Positions 9,188-17,868 of a DNA stretch of 64,000 nt are shown here, in pieces. This DNA comes from Methanococcoides alaskense. GTDB lineage: Archaea > Halobacteriota > Methanosarcinia > Methanosarcinales > Methanosarcinaceae. A program made the position numbers and the translations under genes. The DNA lies in contig NZ_JAQFFK010000005.1 in NCBI RefSeq assembly GCF_027594145.1, forward strand, positions 62,001-126,000, written 5' to 3'. Positions within the stretch are counted from its first letter, which is position 1. Each line of letters starts with the position of its first letter. Under the pieces are notes generated by a model that worked only from the letters and a program-made list of their open reading frames with translations, searched no databases and was not told where the DNA came from.

Positions 9188-10513
9188 ATGAAGAGAGAAT
9201 TCAAGATTAGTGAAAATTTAAAAACGCTTTATAATGATATGAAAGTAAGACTCTGGCTTCTCAACGTTGCAAAATCTGATGCTACAACTAAAACACACTT
9301 AGGTATTATGCACTCTTATGTGCGATTCACTGAGAAGTCACCAACCGAATTAATCATAGAAGCAGGTGATGAAGAAAAATGTGTTCCAATGCGGGATAGG
9401 TCGATTAAATTACATTTGCTATTATTTCAGGAATTTTTATCAAAGGGTGGTACATATCCCGATGGTTCTAAACAAAAATCATTAGCACAATCATCTGTGA
9501 AACAACAAGTTTCTGTTATCAATGGGTTCTATAAATCACATGATATTACAATTCCAACATCAATCAAGCCAATAACAGCATCTGGAAAGGCTGGAAATAT
9601 TGGAATTCCTGAAAAGGAAGAATTGGAAATTGCATTGGCAAATGCTAATCTAACACAAAAAACTGTAATATATATTGGAACATCCAGTGGATTAGCTATC
9701 AGTGACATTCTTAAATTAAGTGTGGGGCAAGTAACAAAAGATATTGATGAAAATAATATCACTACTTTGACCCTTAACAGAAAGAAAACCGATATACCTT
9801 TTGAAACATTCTTATCACCTGAAGCAACAAGGACTATAAGACAATATCTGAATTATCGCAATGGTTACGGAACATCAAGTAAAAAACATATTCAACAGGA
9901 TTGGCACAATAAACGGAAAGTCAATAGTGATGATGATTTTCTTTTTGTAAATGAACAAATTAGTAGTAAATATTTAGAAACTCTCGATGATAGTATCAGA
10001 GCATTGGATGAAAATGCCTTCATGAAGTCCGTGAAAAGCCTTTCAATAAAATGTGGATTCAATCCTGAAAAGAACACATATTGTAAATTCCATAGTCATT
10101 CATTTAGAAAATATTTTTCTACTAAATTACTATCGGCAGGCTGTAATGAAATCTTTAAGGACTATATATGTGGCAAAAAAATTGATATGAGTAAGAAAAC
10201 ATACTTTTTTCCTACTACAGCAGCTGCCAAAAAGCTTTACATGACCTATCTTAATGAGTTCACCTTTGAGAATACACAGACCATTACAATCAAAGATGAT
10301 AATTACACGGCTTTGGAAAAGCAAATTGAAGAAATAGAAAAGGTCAAAGATGATAATGAACTATTGTTAAGACAAGAGATAGACAAAGTAAACTCCATGT
10401 ATGTGGATATGTCCAACATGAGTAAACTTGTAGTTACATACAAAGGGATTCTAAATGGCTACAAAGGGCGTCTTGATATTTTAGAAGCAGAACGTCAAGT
10501 GCAACAAGTTTAA
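9188..10513 (+). CDS. Tyrosine recombinase (phage/plasmid-type integrase)
   Basis: A 441-residue site-specific recombinase. An N-terminal SAM-like DNA-binding region (about residues 15-125) precedes a catalytic domain. The box II pattern HSFR gives H304 and R307, and the probable nucleophile is Y339 in KKTYFFP. The box I region reads SSGLAISDILKL: where most family members have the first catalytic Arg (SGLR) there is Ala170. This may be a subfamily feature or reduced activity. The C-terminal 80 residues are coiled-coil-like. Base composition is much more AT-rich than the genes to the left, which marks the start of the island. Confidence 0.85.
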   Translation: MKREFKISENLKTLYNDMKVRLWLLNVAKSDATTKTHLGIMHSYVRFTEKSPTELIIEAGDEEKCVPMRDRSIKLHLLLFQEFLSKGGTYPDGSKQKSLAQSSVKQQVSVINGFYKSHDITIPTSIKPITASGKAGNIGIPEKEELEIALANANLTQKTVIYIGTSSGLAISDILKLSVGQVTKDIDENNITTLTLNRKKTDIPFETFLSPEATRTIRQYLNYRNGYGTSSKKHIQQDWHNKRKVNSDDDFLFVNEQISSKYLETLDDSIRALDENAFMKSVKSLSIKCGFNPEKNTYCKFHSHSFRKYFSTKLLSAGCNEIFKDYICGKKIDMSKKTYFFPTTAAAKKLYMTYLNEFTFENTQTITIKDDNYTALEKQIEEIEKVKDDNELLLRQEIDKVNSMYVDMSNMSKLVVTYKGILNGYKGRLDILEAERQVQQV

Positions 10514-10533
10514 TCCGCAAAACAAGCATATTT

Positions 10534-10567
10534 TCATCTGAATCTATTCTGTTAAAAATTCAGATGA
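10534..10567 (+). terminator. Inverted repeat after the integrase, possible terminator
   Basis: TCATCTGAAT (10534-10543) and ATTCAGATGA (10558-10567) form a perfect 10-bp stem with a 14-base loop just after the integrase stop. The following bases are only moderately T-rich. The rest of 10568-10840 shows no gene. It contains two TTGACAAA repeats (10640-10660) and a reversed GTCAA nearby, which could be protein-binding iterons. Confidence 0.4.
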
Positions 10568-10843
10568 TTCTTATGCCTCTTCCCACTTACTCTTTTTTAA
10601 ATTATACATTATAGTTTGATTTTTCGATTCTCTTATCTTGTTGACAAAAATTGACAAAGGACGTAACCGAGTTCGTCAATATTTTCAAAAATTAAAATGC
10701 TTTTTTAATGTTTAAAAATTAACTACGAAAGGGACATATTACTTTTCAAATAATTGGTTTATGTCATAGCATGTGCAATTTTTGCAGATTACAAAATCGT
10801 AATTGGGCGACCCAAAATATATATATCTAACTTCAACGGTCTC

Positions 10844-10876
10844 AATACTTAGAAGTATTAATGTATATTTATACAT
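10844..10876 (+). promoter_or_regulatory. Two adjacent palindromes upstream of the RHH-primase operon
   Basis: AATACTT-AG-AAGTATT (10844-10859) is followed at once by ATGTAT-ATTT-ATACAT (10861-10876). A TATA-like AAATATATATATC lies just upstream (about 10815-10827). Paired palindromes in front of a small ribbon-helix-helix gene are the usual arrangement for autoregulation. Confidence 0.5.
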
Positions 10877-10914
10877 AAACTTCTATAAATTAAATTTAAA
10901 AATGAGGTGAAAAA

Positions 10915-11082
10915 ATGAAAAAGAAAATTGTAATTTCAGTTGACCACGATGTTTTGGTTGACTTTGATAATGCCATTGAAAAAAGAATGATACCACGTAG
11001 TAGGTACTTAAACAAATTAATGAAGGAAGAAATAAAAAAATTAGAAAATAAAAACTACTATGTGAGTAGAAATGACAAATGA
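10915..11082 (+). CDS. Small ribbon-helix-helix (RHH) DNA-binding protein
   Basis: A 55-residue protein. The strand KKKIVISVD (residues 2-10) is followed by helix HDVLVDFDNAIEKR, a turn with IPRSR, and helix YLNKLMKEEIKKLE. This is the CopG/Arc-like plan used as a dimer for operator binding. A strong ribosome site GAGGTGA (10904-10910) precedes the ATG by 4 bases. The gene overlaps the primase start by 11 bases, so the two form one operon. It probably represses its own promoter through the palindromes just upstream, and may control element replication. Confidence 0.7.
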   Translation: MKKKIVISVDHDVLVDFDNAIEKRMIPRSRYLNKLMKEEIKKLENKNYYVSRNDK

Positions 11083-12835
11083 AATTGAAAAATCAGTGCA
11101 TGCCAGTGCACTAGATGTTAAAGATACAAGTAATACTGATGAAATCAAACTACTTAAGCTTTGCCAAGATGACGAATTTGCAGTAGATATATCAAAAAAG
11201 GACAGTTCATTTGTGACTTCCTTAAAAGAAAATTCAGTATTCTATTCTCAAAAAGTTCAGATGATAGTTAACGAATTTGGTTTAAGTGAAGTTGAAGCAA
11301 CAAAAGCTCTCCAGACCCTAGAATCGTCTGTTGCATCTAATCATAAAATGGATGAAATAATAAAGGGACTTTGCAGTACATTCAAAATTCCATTGGATGA
11401 TGCGAAGGAATTATTTGAACTTGTACAGTTGGCTAATTTAGATACAAATGCTAAAAAGCCAAAAAAAGAAGACATGGTATGGGAAATTTCTGATTATATT
11501 AGGGAAACTCATCATGTTTTATGTATAGCTGATTCAAGGGAAGTGTTGCTTTATCAGGATGGAATATATACAAGCGCTGGTGCCATCACAAAAATCGAAA
11601 ATCTAATCGCTGAAGGAGCATATTCTAAATTTAAAACCAAATTTTTAAAGAGCGATATTGCAAATACTCTTCATCGTCTGGAATACACATCCAGCATTGA
11701 CCGAAACGAAATGGATTCGGATAAAGATTGTATTGTGGTCAATAATGGAATATTAAATGTTATAACAGGTGAATTAAGACCTCATATCCCCGATGAAAAA
11801 TTCACAACTAAATTGGACATGCACTATGATAAGAACGCAGATTTAGTTAAAGAATTCAAATTTTACCTTGACTCTACTTTCAAAGGAATTGAATGGGAGA
11901 TAGACATTTTCCAGGAATGGTTTGGTTATTGTCTTTACAACGGCTACCCATTGGCAAAATTTCTTTTCTTGAATGGCGATGGTGGAAACGGAAAAGGTAC
12001 AGGATTAACTATACTTGAGCGTTTCTTGGGGGAATCGAATTGTAGTTCATTGTCGCTGGAAGAGATTGCATCAAATGACAAATTCACATTATGTACACTT
12101 GACAAAAAATGGGTTAACATATGTGGCGATATTGGAAATGGTACAATCAAAGCTACCAAAAATCTAAAAAAACTGACTGGAAGGGATACTATTACAGCAC
12201 AATGGAAATACGGGCAACCATTCAGTTTTAAAAATCGTGCAAAATTGGTGTTTGCAGGGAATGAATTGCCTGAATCAACTGACCAGACAATGGGTTTTCT
12301 TAGAAGGCTTATTGTTTTAGATTTTCCAAACTCGTTTAAAGAAGGCGATAAAAATACGATTGTCGACTTAGAAGGAAAATGCACCACGCCTGAAGCATTA
12401 ACAGGTATATTAACATGGGCTATTGAAGGACTTCAAAGGTTGTTAAAGAACAAGAAGTTTTCACACAGTATTTCTTGCAATGAAACTGCCAAACTATATG
12501 CCAAAAAAACGAATCCTGTTGAAAATTTCATAAAAGATAGGATAATTGGCGTGGAAGGTAATCTCGTTGAGAAAGACTTAGTGTATGATATTTACAAATC
12601 GTATGCGAAAGAACATGGGTTACCGAGTAAAGGAAAAACAATATTTAGCAAGGAAATAATTTCTGGCTGTAAAAAAGTTGGGATAAATATAAGCCCAAAA
12701 CAGGCAACTTATGGCAAAAGACCTTACTGCTATATTGGAATAAAACTTGTATGTGATGATAGAGTGGAAATTAAAGATGGACCTTTTGAGGCTAGTAAAG
12801 TTTCATCAAATATTTCAATTCCTGTGAATCCGTAA
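11072..12835 (+). CDS. D5/P4-family replication primase-helicase (phage/plasmid type)
   Basis: A 587-residue protein. Its C-terminal half is an SF3-like helicase of the D5_N/P4 family: Walker A-like GDGGNGKGTG (about residue 303), Walker B-like VNICGDIG, then a TGRDTI motif with FAGNELP and a GFLRRL arginine-finger segment. The N-terminal 130 residues are helical and unlike known primase domains, so primase activity is not proven. Such proteins start replication of plasmids, proviruses and integrated elements. It overlaps the RHH gene. A hairpin terminator follows 40 bases after its stop. Confidence 0.85.
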   Translation: MTNEIEKSVHASALDVKDTSNTDEIKLLKLCQDDEFAVDISKKDSSFVTSLKENSVFYSQKVQMIVNEFGLSEVEATKALQTLESSVASNHKMDEIIKGLCSTFKIPLDDAKELFELVQLANLDTNAKKPKKEDMVWEISDYIRETHHVLCIADSREVLLYQDGIYTSAGAITKIENLIAEGAYSKFKTKFLKSDIANTLHRLEYTSSIDRNEMDSDKDCIVVNNGILNVITGELRPHIPDEKFTTKLDMHYDKNADLVKEFKFYLDSTFKGIEWEIDIFQEWFGYCLYNGYPLAKFLFLNGDGGNGKGTGLTILERFLGESNCSSLSLEEIASNDKFTLCTLDKKWVNICGDIGNGTIKATKNLKKLTGRDTITAQWKYGQPFSFKNRAKLVFAGNELPESTDQTMGFLRRLIVLDFPNSFKEGDKNTIVDLEGKCTTPEALTGILTWAIEGLQRLLKNKKFSHSISCNETAKLYAKKTNPVENFIKDRIIGVEGNLVEKDLVYDIYKSYAKEHGLPSKGKTIFSKEIISGCKKVGINISPKQATYGKRPYCYIGIKLVCDDRVEIKDGPFEASKVSSNISIPVNP

Positions 12836-12874
12836 TAGAAGGCTCTTTTAACTGAAATATAAAAGTTGCATTGA

Positions 12875-12910
12875 GTTGATTCTATTTATTGGAATCAACT
12901 TTTTCTTTTT
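12875..12910 (+). terminator. Hairpin terminator after the primase gene
   Basis: GTTGATTC (12875-12882) and GAATCAAC (12892-12899) form a perfect 8-bp stem with a 9-base loop, followed by TTTTTCTTTTTT. Confidence 0.7.
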
Positions 12911-13348
12911 TGTTCCTTCTTATGTGGTTTACTTAAAAATTCGAAAATTACTTAAAATCTAAATAAAACCAACTTGTTTTTGACACTGTTTCTTATGCAA
13001 TTTAATTAAAAATAAGTTATTTTTGCTTAAAATATTAGTAAATCTAAAATCAATTTCGTGTGTAATTTATCATTCGATTTTCTCTAAAATCTGGAATAAA
13101 TGAAAATAAGTTTTTTTATATATTTGAATTCAATGCCTTACTCGAACATTGTCAGCTCTTATTAAGGTAATATTTGTTTTACAGACTTTTTTGGATATTT
13201 CCATAAATTTCAAGTAAAATGATATCAGTAAGCTATTTATTGGAAAATATTTTTAAGATAAATTTTGAGTAACTAATTTATCCCATATAATTTTTGAAAA
13301 TGAATATTTGAGTAAATTCCAATCAAATTTTAAGTTTCTTCAAAGTAA

Positions 13349-13482
13349 GGCTTTGTACAAATCCTCTATAATATATGTACCACATATAAAGGAAATATCG
13401 ATGTTCACCTGCTTTCATATGTAGTTAATCGATTCATCTACATTGCTCTAAATTCCTTGATATGAAGGATTTCTACAGAGCC
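13349..13482. mobile_element. MITE-like element (134 bp) sharing termini with the copies at 48.6 and 49.2 kb
   Basis: The left end GGCTTTGTACAAATCC and the right end GGATTTCTACAGAGCC are imperfect inverted repeats matching the termini GGCTCTGTAGAAATCC of the MITE at 49180-49311. Interior sequence differs from the other two copies. No clear target duplication flanks it. It has no coding capacity. Confidence 0.55.
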
Positions 13483-13539
13483 GTTTTTAATCAAAAAAGA
13501 AGCTTCAAACATAGTTGAATTGATGGGGAGAGAATTAAA

Positions 13540-13689
13540 ATGTATTGTAGATATTGTTCTGCTTTCACTGTATATTCTTCATATTTCAGAGGTTTAAATT
13601 CTGAAGCCTACTCCTTACCCTATCCACCACTCCACATCGTCGTACAAAGCATTCTGAGCATTCTGAGCCACTTACATAAAGAAGACTAA
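13540..13689 (+). CDS. Possible small CxxC protein, doubtful
   Basis: A 49-codon open frame begins MYCRYCSAF and has GGGGAGAG about 9 bases before its ATG, a reasonable ribosome site. Its codons show no convincing coding bias and I recognise no family. It sits in the 1.2-kb stretch between the primase and winged-helix genes that otherwise shows no gene. Confidence 0.2.
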   Translation: MYCRYCSAFTVYSSYFRGLNSEAYSLPYPPLHIVVQSILSILSHLHKED

Positions 13690-13699
13690 ACTTGCTTTT

Positions 13700-13860
13700 T
13701 GAATGGATTTTCAAAATTATGCAGGTAAATAGACACCTTCTTATCATAGCATTTTTTGGAAATTAAATAGCAAATTGACACCATCTACTTGTATGAATTT
13801 TCAAGACATTATTCCAGCTTTGGTTACCTAGGCATTTTTTGGAAAAGCTAAATACGGAAC
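13700..13860 (+). repeat. Imperfect direct repeats, possible replication or regulatory region
   Basis: Two units about 90 bases apart each contain a GAATTTTCAA-like segment followed some 45 bases later by GCATTTTTTGGAAA (13749-13762 and 13832-13845) and a TAAATA tail. The rest of 12911-13999 is AT-rich with no supported gene apart from the MITE and the doubtful small frame. Confidence 0.35.
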
Positions 13861-14018
13861 TTATGCAATTTGCATGTTCAATATTTATATTTTTTAAGAA
13901 AGTTTTATATTGTTTTGAAACATTCTAAATTATGTTGTCAGTGATTTAGACGCTGACAAACTTTCAAAATAGATATTTTTCATAAAATTTATCGACCCGT
14001 TTAAAGGTGATTATAATC

Positions 14019-15059
14019 ATGACTCAAAATTATCCTCCATTCATTGTAAAAAAATTAATATTGACCACGATACTAAATAACGAAAATTCCTATACTTCTG
14101 AAGCAATTTACGAAAAAAGCAACTATAGAGGCACATATAACTCTTTACGAAGCTTGTTGTATGATTATAAAAAGAGAGGCTATCTTGAAGTTATCAATAA
14201 AGGTAGACCTGCACTTTATTCTGTTACTTCACTTGGGAAGATGCATGCAGAGAACGAGTTTTTTGCAATCAATCGAAGAAGACGGAAAATTGAAGAAAAA
14301 GCTGTACTGATAGCAAATGCAATGCTTGAGGATTCAGATATTGTACAACAAAAAGCCTCAGAAATCGCAAATAGAATAAAAAGTGACAATGTAACTACTA
14401 TAATTAAGCAGGAAGATTCCAATATCTGTGACATAGGCAATGAAAGTAAACCGAAAGTCATTGAAAATAATAATGAATCTTCAGAACAGAGCTTGCCTGA
14501 CGGAAAAGATGGGATGATTGCAAAATTACGTGAAGAAATTGAATTCCTGGAAAGCAAGCCACCGGAAATTATCTACAGAAATGTATATGTATCAGCTGAA
14601 GATGAAAAACAACAACGAAATGATAAATCTGTAAACCGTGCGCCTTTAGCTCGTAGTTATAATGGAAAATTGTTGGATGATGTTTTTTTTGATGGTTTAG
14701 TTCATTATGGTCTTTACAAAAAACCAAAAGGTGCTTTGGAATTTATCCTCGGAAAAGATATTTTTATACTTCCTGTTACACAGGGCAACCCAAGTGTGAA
14801 ATTAGACCTCTTAGAAAAGATTACCGACAGGAAAGAAGTCCTCAGTTACAAACTCTTTATCAGCAACTACTTCTCGGATGGATTTATAATCAGTAGTAAA
14901 AACATTGAAGAGCTAGCGAGAATCCCTTATGGGTCTAAGTCAAAAGCATCTGAGCCAAAGAATTCGCAATCTCCTACTAGAAGACAAAAAGGAAGTCTAA
15001 AGTCAGATATAAGTACAGGAAAAAATTCAAAAGTAGTAATTAAACCACCCAAAAAATAA
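14019..15059 (+). CDS. Winged-helix DNA-binding protein of unknown role
   Basis: About 346 residues. The first 80 residues look like a winged helix: helices around ILTTILNNENSYTSEAIYE and YNSLRSLLYDYKKRGYLEV, then a wing GRPALYSVTSLGK. A basic helix RRRRKIEEKA follows, then a polar region and a C-terminal domain (about 210-310) that I do not recognise, and a Lys/Ser-rich tail. The start is ATG 14019, 8 bases after AAAGGTGA (14003-14010). The upstream GTG at 14007 lies inside that ribosome site. It may be an element regulator or partition-type adaptor; no function is assigned. Confidence 0.65.
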   Translation: MTQNYPPFIVKKLILTTILNNENSYTSEAIYEKSNYRGTYNSLRSLLYDYKKRGYLEVINKGRPALYSVTSLGKMHAENEFFAINRRRRKIEEKAVLIANAMLEDSDIVQQKASEIANRIKSDNVTTIIKQEDSNICDIGNESKPKVIENNNESSEQSLPDGKDGMIAKLREEIEFLESKPPEIIYRNVYVSAEDEKQQRNDKSVNRAPLARSYNGKLLDDVFFDGLVHYGLYKKPKGALEFILGKDIFILPVTQGNPSVKLDLLEKITDRKEVLSYKLFISNYFSDGFIISSKNIEELARIPYGSKSKASEPKNSQSPTRRQKGSLKSDISTGKNSKVVIKPPKK

Positions 15060-15229
15060 TGTTTCTGGAATTTCTTTGAGATATTACACTATATCAGAAA
15101 TTCCTTCACTGTTATCTTCATCTGTTTCATCCATTTCATATCTTGAATTCATGACTCTAACTTGTAACTAGGCAATATTAGGTCAAGTTACAATATGCTA
15201 GTCATAAATTATGATATGTTTTATCTTTC

Positions 15230-16201
15230 CTATAAATTCCAAAATGTTGAAATTTGCATGGATTCTCCCTTTAAAGAATCCCAATTTACTTTATTCCTAA
15301 CATACCCTGGAATATATTGTGCAATTTTAAATTTATCTTTAAAGCAGATATTTCTATTATTTGAAATAAATTTATTTTCGAAAATTCCCAAAATAAGAAG
15401 TGTCCTTAGTTGAGCTTCTTTATTACCCATATTTTCAGTACTACAGCACAAAATACTATTTACAGCATATAAATTTCCAACACTGCTTAGTATGTAACTA
15501 AGTAAACGTTCTCGCTCGGTACAATTTTTTCTTCTCAACCAAGTATTATATGATTTGAATTTCATCTTTTCGTTTTTAAAATTTTCACGTAATAAATCCA
15601 ATTCATCAGATGTAAATTCATTATCTGCTAGCAATGCATGCATAATTTTAAATTTATTCCTATCTATAATTTGATAATCGCTATCATGAGCGAGCTTACA
15701 AAGAACCGATTTATCGAATATAAATTTGAATTGCTCAAGTGAAGTCTCTTCAATAGCCCCATCAAAACTTATTGTAAACACCTTAAGCTTACCTAGTTTC
15801 ATATATTGATAAAACCAGTCCATATTAATCCGCGCCGTCTTAGCGAGATTAGTTTGCAGATAATCTAAATATGCAGAGTCAAAAAAGAATAAACACTGTT
15901 CATACCTTTCGATATTTTGTTTTAATTGCTTTTCTATCATTTGTTCAAAGTACGAATGACTTAATGCATATTTTTCTTTTTTGCGTGCTAGTACAGTACT
16001 TTGAATTTCTACGGGTAAATTTTCGCCAAGTACTACAAAGTCAACCTTATTAAATTCAGGTAATATTATAGAGTTAGGATATTCATTTTTCAAAAAATGT
16101 AAAATATAAGGCGAAACAACGTCAGCATTGTTCCAAAAAGTGTACTCAGCATCATTAAATGTTAATCTCGTTATACCATTATTTCTTTGCTCCCCTTTCA
16201 T
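15230..16201 (-). CDS. Uncharacterised protein with a possible PD-(D/E)XK nuclease core
   Basis: A 323-residue protein on the opposite strand to its neighbours. The segment VDFVVLGENLPVEIQS (D54, E65, Q67) fits the D-x(n)-E-x-Q form of the PD-(D/E)XK restriction-nuclease core, with hydrophobic strands in the right places. This rests on pattern only. A later all-helical region (about 190-290) is unrecognised. GGGGGTAA lies about 6 bases before the ATG. It may be a solitary endonuclease or defence effector. The gene is divergent from the serine recombinase, with 315 bases between them. Confidence 0.55.
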   Translation of the reverse strand: MKGEQRNNGITRLTFNDAEYTFWNNADVVSPYILHFLKNEYPNSIILPEFNKVDFVVLGENLPVEIQSTVLARKKEKYALSHSYFEQMIEKQLKQNIERYEQCLFFFDSAYLDYLQTNLAKTARINMDWFYQYMKLGKLKVFTISFDGAIEETSLEQFKFIFDKSVLCKLAHDSDYQIIDRNKFKIMHALLADNEFTSDELDLLRENFKNEKMKFKSYNTWLRRKNCTERERLLSYILSSVGNLYAVNSILCCSTENMGNKEAQLRTLLILGIFENKFISNNRNICFKDKFKIAQYIPGYVRNKVNWDSLKGESMQISTFWNL

Positions 16202-16516
16202 GTATAATTACCCCCTTAAACCAATTTTGTTCACATGTCGTGTCCATTAACATCTTTTAAAATGGGTTCATTGTAATGTTTCACCTCATTGATATTAAGC
16301 TTATCGGAGGGTAAATAGAGCTTCTTTTGTTCTCAATTCCAATTTCTATTCTCAATTTCTAAATTGAGTATCTAAAAAGTCATAAAATTGCGTATTTTTG
16401 TTTTAAAAGCATTTTTTCATTCGATAAGTTTCAGCTTTTTAATATTACAAACAAAATATATATATACATTTAGAAATATATAATCTTCTTGAAAATAAAA
16501 AAAGAGTTGATTTAAA
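16202..16516. promoter_or_regulatory. Divergent intergenic region with TATA box for the serine recombinase
   Basis: The 315-base gap contains a TATA-like run (AAAATATATATATAC, about 16454-16467) some 50 bases before the recombinase ATG. No gene is visible in it. Confidence 0.4.
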
Positions 16517-17149
16517 ATGAAAAATAATATTATAAAAAAAGCTGGGCTTTACATTAGAACTTCGACAGACAATCAGCAGGATTCGATACAATTGCAAAGA
16601 CAAGAACTCCGAAATTATTGTCAATCAAAAGGTTGGGTCGTTCATGAAGATTATGTCGATTTTGGTTTCAGTGGAAAAAACACAGAACGCCCTGCATTTC
16701 AAAATATGATGCGAGATGCAAAGGAAGGTAAATTTGACATTTTGCTAGTTACTAAAATTGACCGATTTGCCAGGTCTATAATCGACTGTCTTGTCAATGT
16801 TGAGAAATTGGAATCATACAGTGTATCATTTGCAGCTACTGGTCAGCCAATCGATACGTCATCTGCTATGGGTAAACTCACATTGCAGATTATGGCTTCC
16901 TTTGCGGAATTTGAACGTTCAATCATTAATGAAAGAATGACAGCTGGGCGAAAGGCTGCGGAGAAAAGGGGTGTAGTGTGCCATCGACCAAGAAAAGATA
17001 TTCCAAAAAAGAAGCTTGAAGAACTTGTTGGAAAAGGATTGTCAGCAAATGCTTGTGGAAAATTCTTTGAAGTTACAACTTCGACTATAACTCATAGATT
17101 GGTAGAGTATGGTTACGTGTATGAAAATGGAAAATGGGTAGAAAAATAA
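16517..17149 (+). CDS. Serine recombinase (resolvase/invertase family)
   Basis: A 210-residue protein. The N-terminal resolvase domain has AGLYIRTSTDNQ (catalytic Ser about residue 14), SIQLQRQEL, and LLVTKIDRFARS with the conserved Arg pair. It then shows a GKLTLQIMASFAEFER helix and ER..AGRKAA, followed by a short helix-turn-helix of the Hin type. It could resolve multimers, invert DNA or aid integration of the element. A second recombinase of a different class (integrase at 9188) lies in the same island. Confidence 0.92.
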   Translation: MKNNIIKKAGLYIRTSTDNQQDSIQLQRQELRNYCQSKGWVVHEDYVDFGFSGKNTERPAFQNMMRDAKEGKFDILLVTKIDRFARSIIDCLVNVEKLESYSVSFAATGQPIDTSSAMGKLTLQIMASFAEFERSIINERMTAGRKAAEKRGVVCHRPRKDIPKKKLEELVGKGLSANACGKFFEVTTSTITHRLVEYGYVYENGKWVEK

Positions 17150-17383
17150 TATACAAATTAAATATATTATGTATATTACATTTCGAAAATACTCTTAATA
17201 ATGCAATTTGAACAAATAATAAAGGACTAAAATGTTTTCTATATATGTTGAAAATATCAGTTACAAGATTTTTAAAATTTATTATTATATTCAATGCCTT
17301 AAATTAATCCAAAATAGACCCGTTAATAGATTTCAACGATACTTTTACAGAAACAAATTATTCCTTCATCCCAAGGTGCAAAA

Positions 17384-17549
17384 ATAGTACTTACCCTCAA
17401 CGAACTAAGCACCCATTTATTAAAGGCAGCAGACATCCTGCGAAGCTCTATTGACAGTTCCGAATAACAAGCAGTACATATTTGGTCTTCTCTTCCTGAA
17501 GCGTCTATCTGACCAATTTGATGAGAATGCGAAGAAAAGGATTTGTTGA
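17384..17549 (+). pseudogene. hsdM: Fragment of type I restriction methyltransferase subunit (hsdM start)
   Basis: A translated stretch reads LTLNELSTHLLKAADILR SSIDSSE, then after a one-base shift (about 17465) KQYIFGLLFLKRLSDQFDEN. This is the conserved N-terminal signature of HsdM, the DNA adenine methyltransferase subunit of type I restriction systems. The frame ends at a TGA at 17547. The catalytic NPPF motif and everything after are missing, so the gene is dead. It marks the left edge of an older type I locus; its codons look more like backbone genes than those of the cassette that follows. The remaining gap (17150-17383 and 17550-17868) shows no gene. Confidence 0.7.
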
Positions 17550-17868
17550 AAATGAATGAAGCACAGTTTCTATTGTACGTATTATGCAAGGATTATATCG
17601 GATATTGAAAAAGATTTGATTGAACAGCATGTGGAGAGTTTGATGGGAGTTTGAAGAAGATAGATTTCCATCCACCTGATTTAATCTTTTATGCTTGTTA
17701 TCAAATTTAGAATATTCTGATACATGAAACATTTTAATATATTTAAACTGCTAATTATTTATACAACTATTGCCATTATTTAATAAATTTTAGAATTTAT
17801 GGCAAGAGTTTGATGCATATATGGATTTTATCTTAAATTTATAAAAAAATAAAATGTGGTAGAAGTAA

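Noticed and set aside
12911-14000. CRISPR-like array in the AT-rich gap
   Set aside because: The repeats are only two, imperfect and not evenly spaced.
17323-17589. Minus-strand 88-residue frame in the gap before the helicase
   Set aside because: It is the reverse of the hsdM fragment, whose plus-strand translation matches the HsdM signature.
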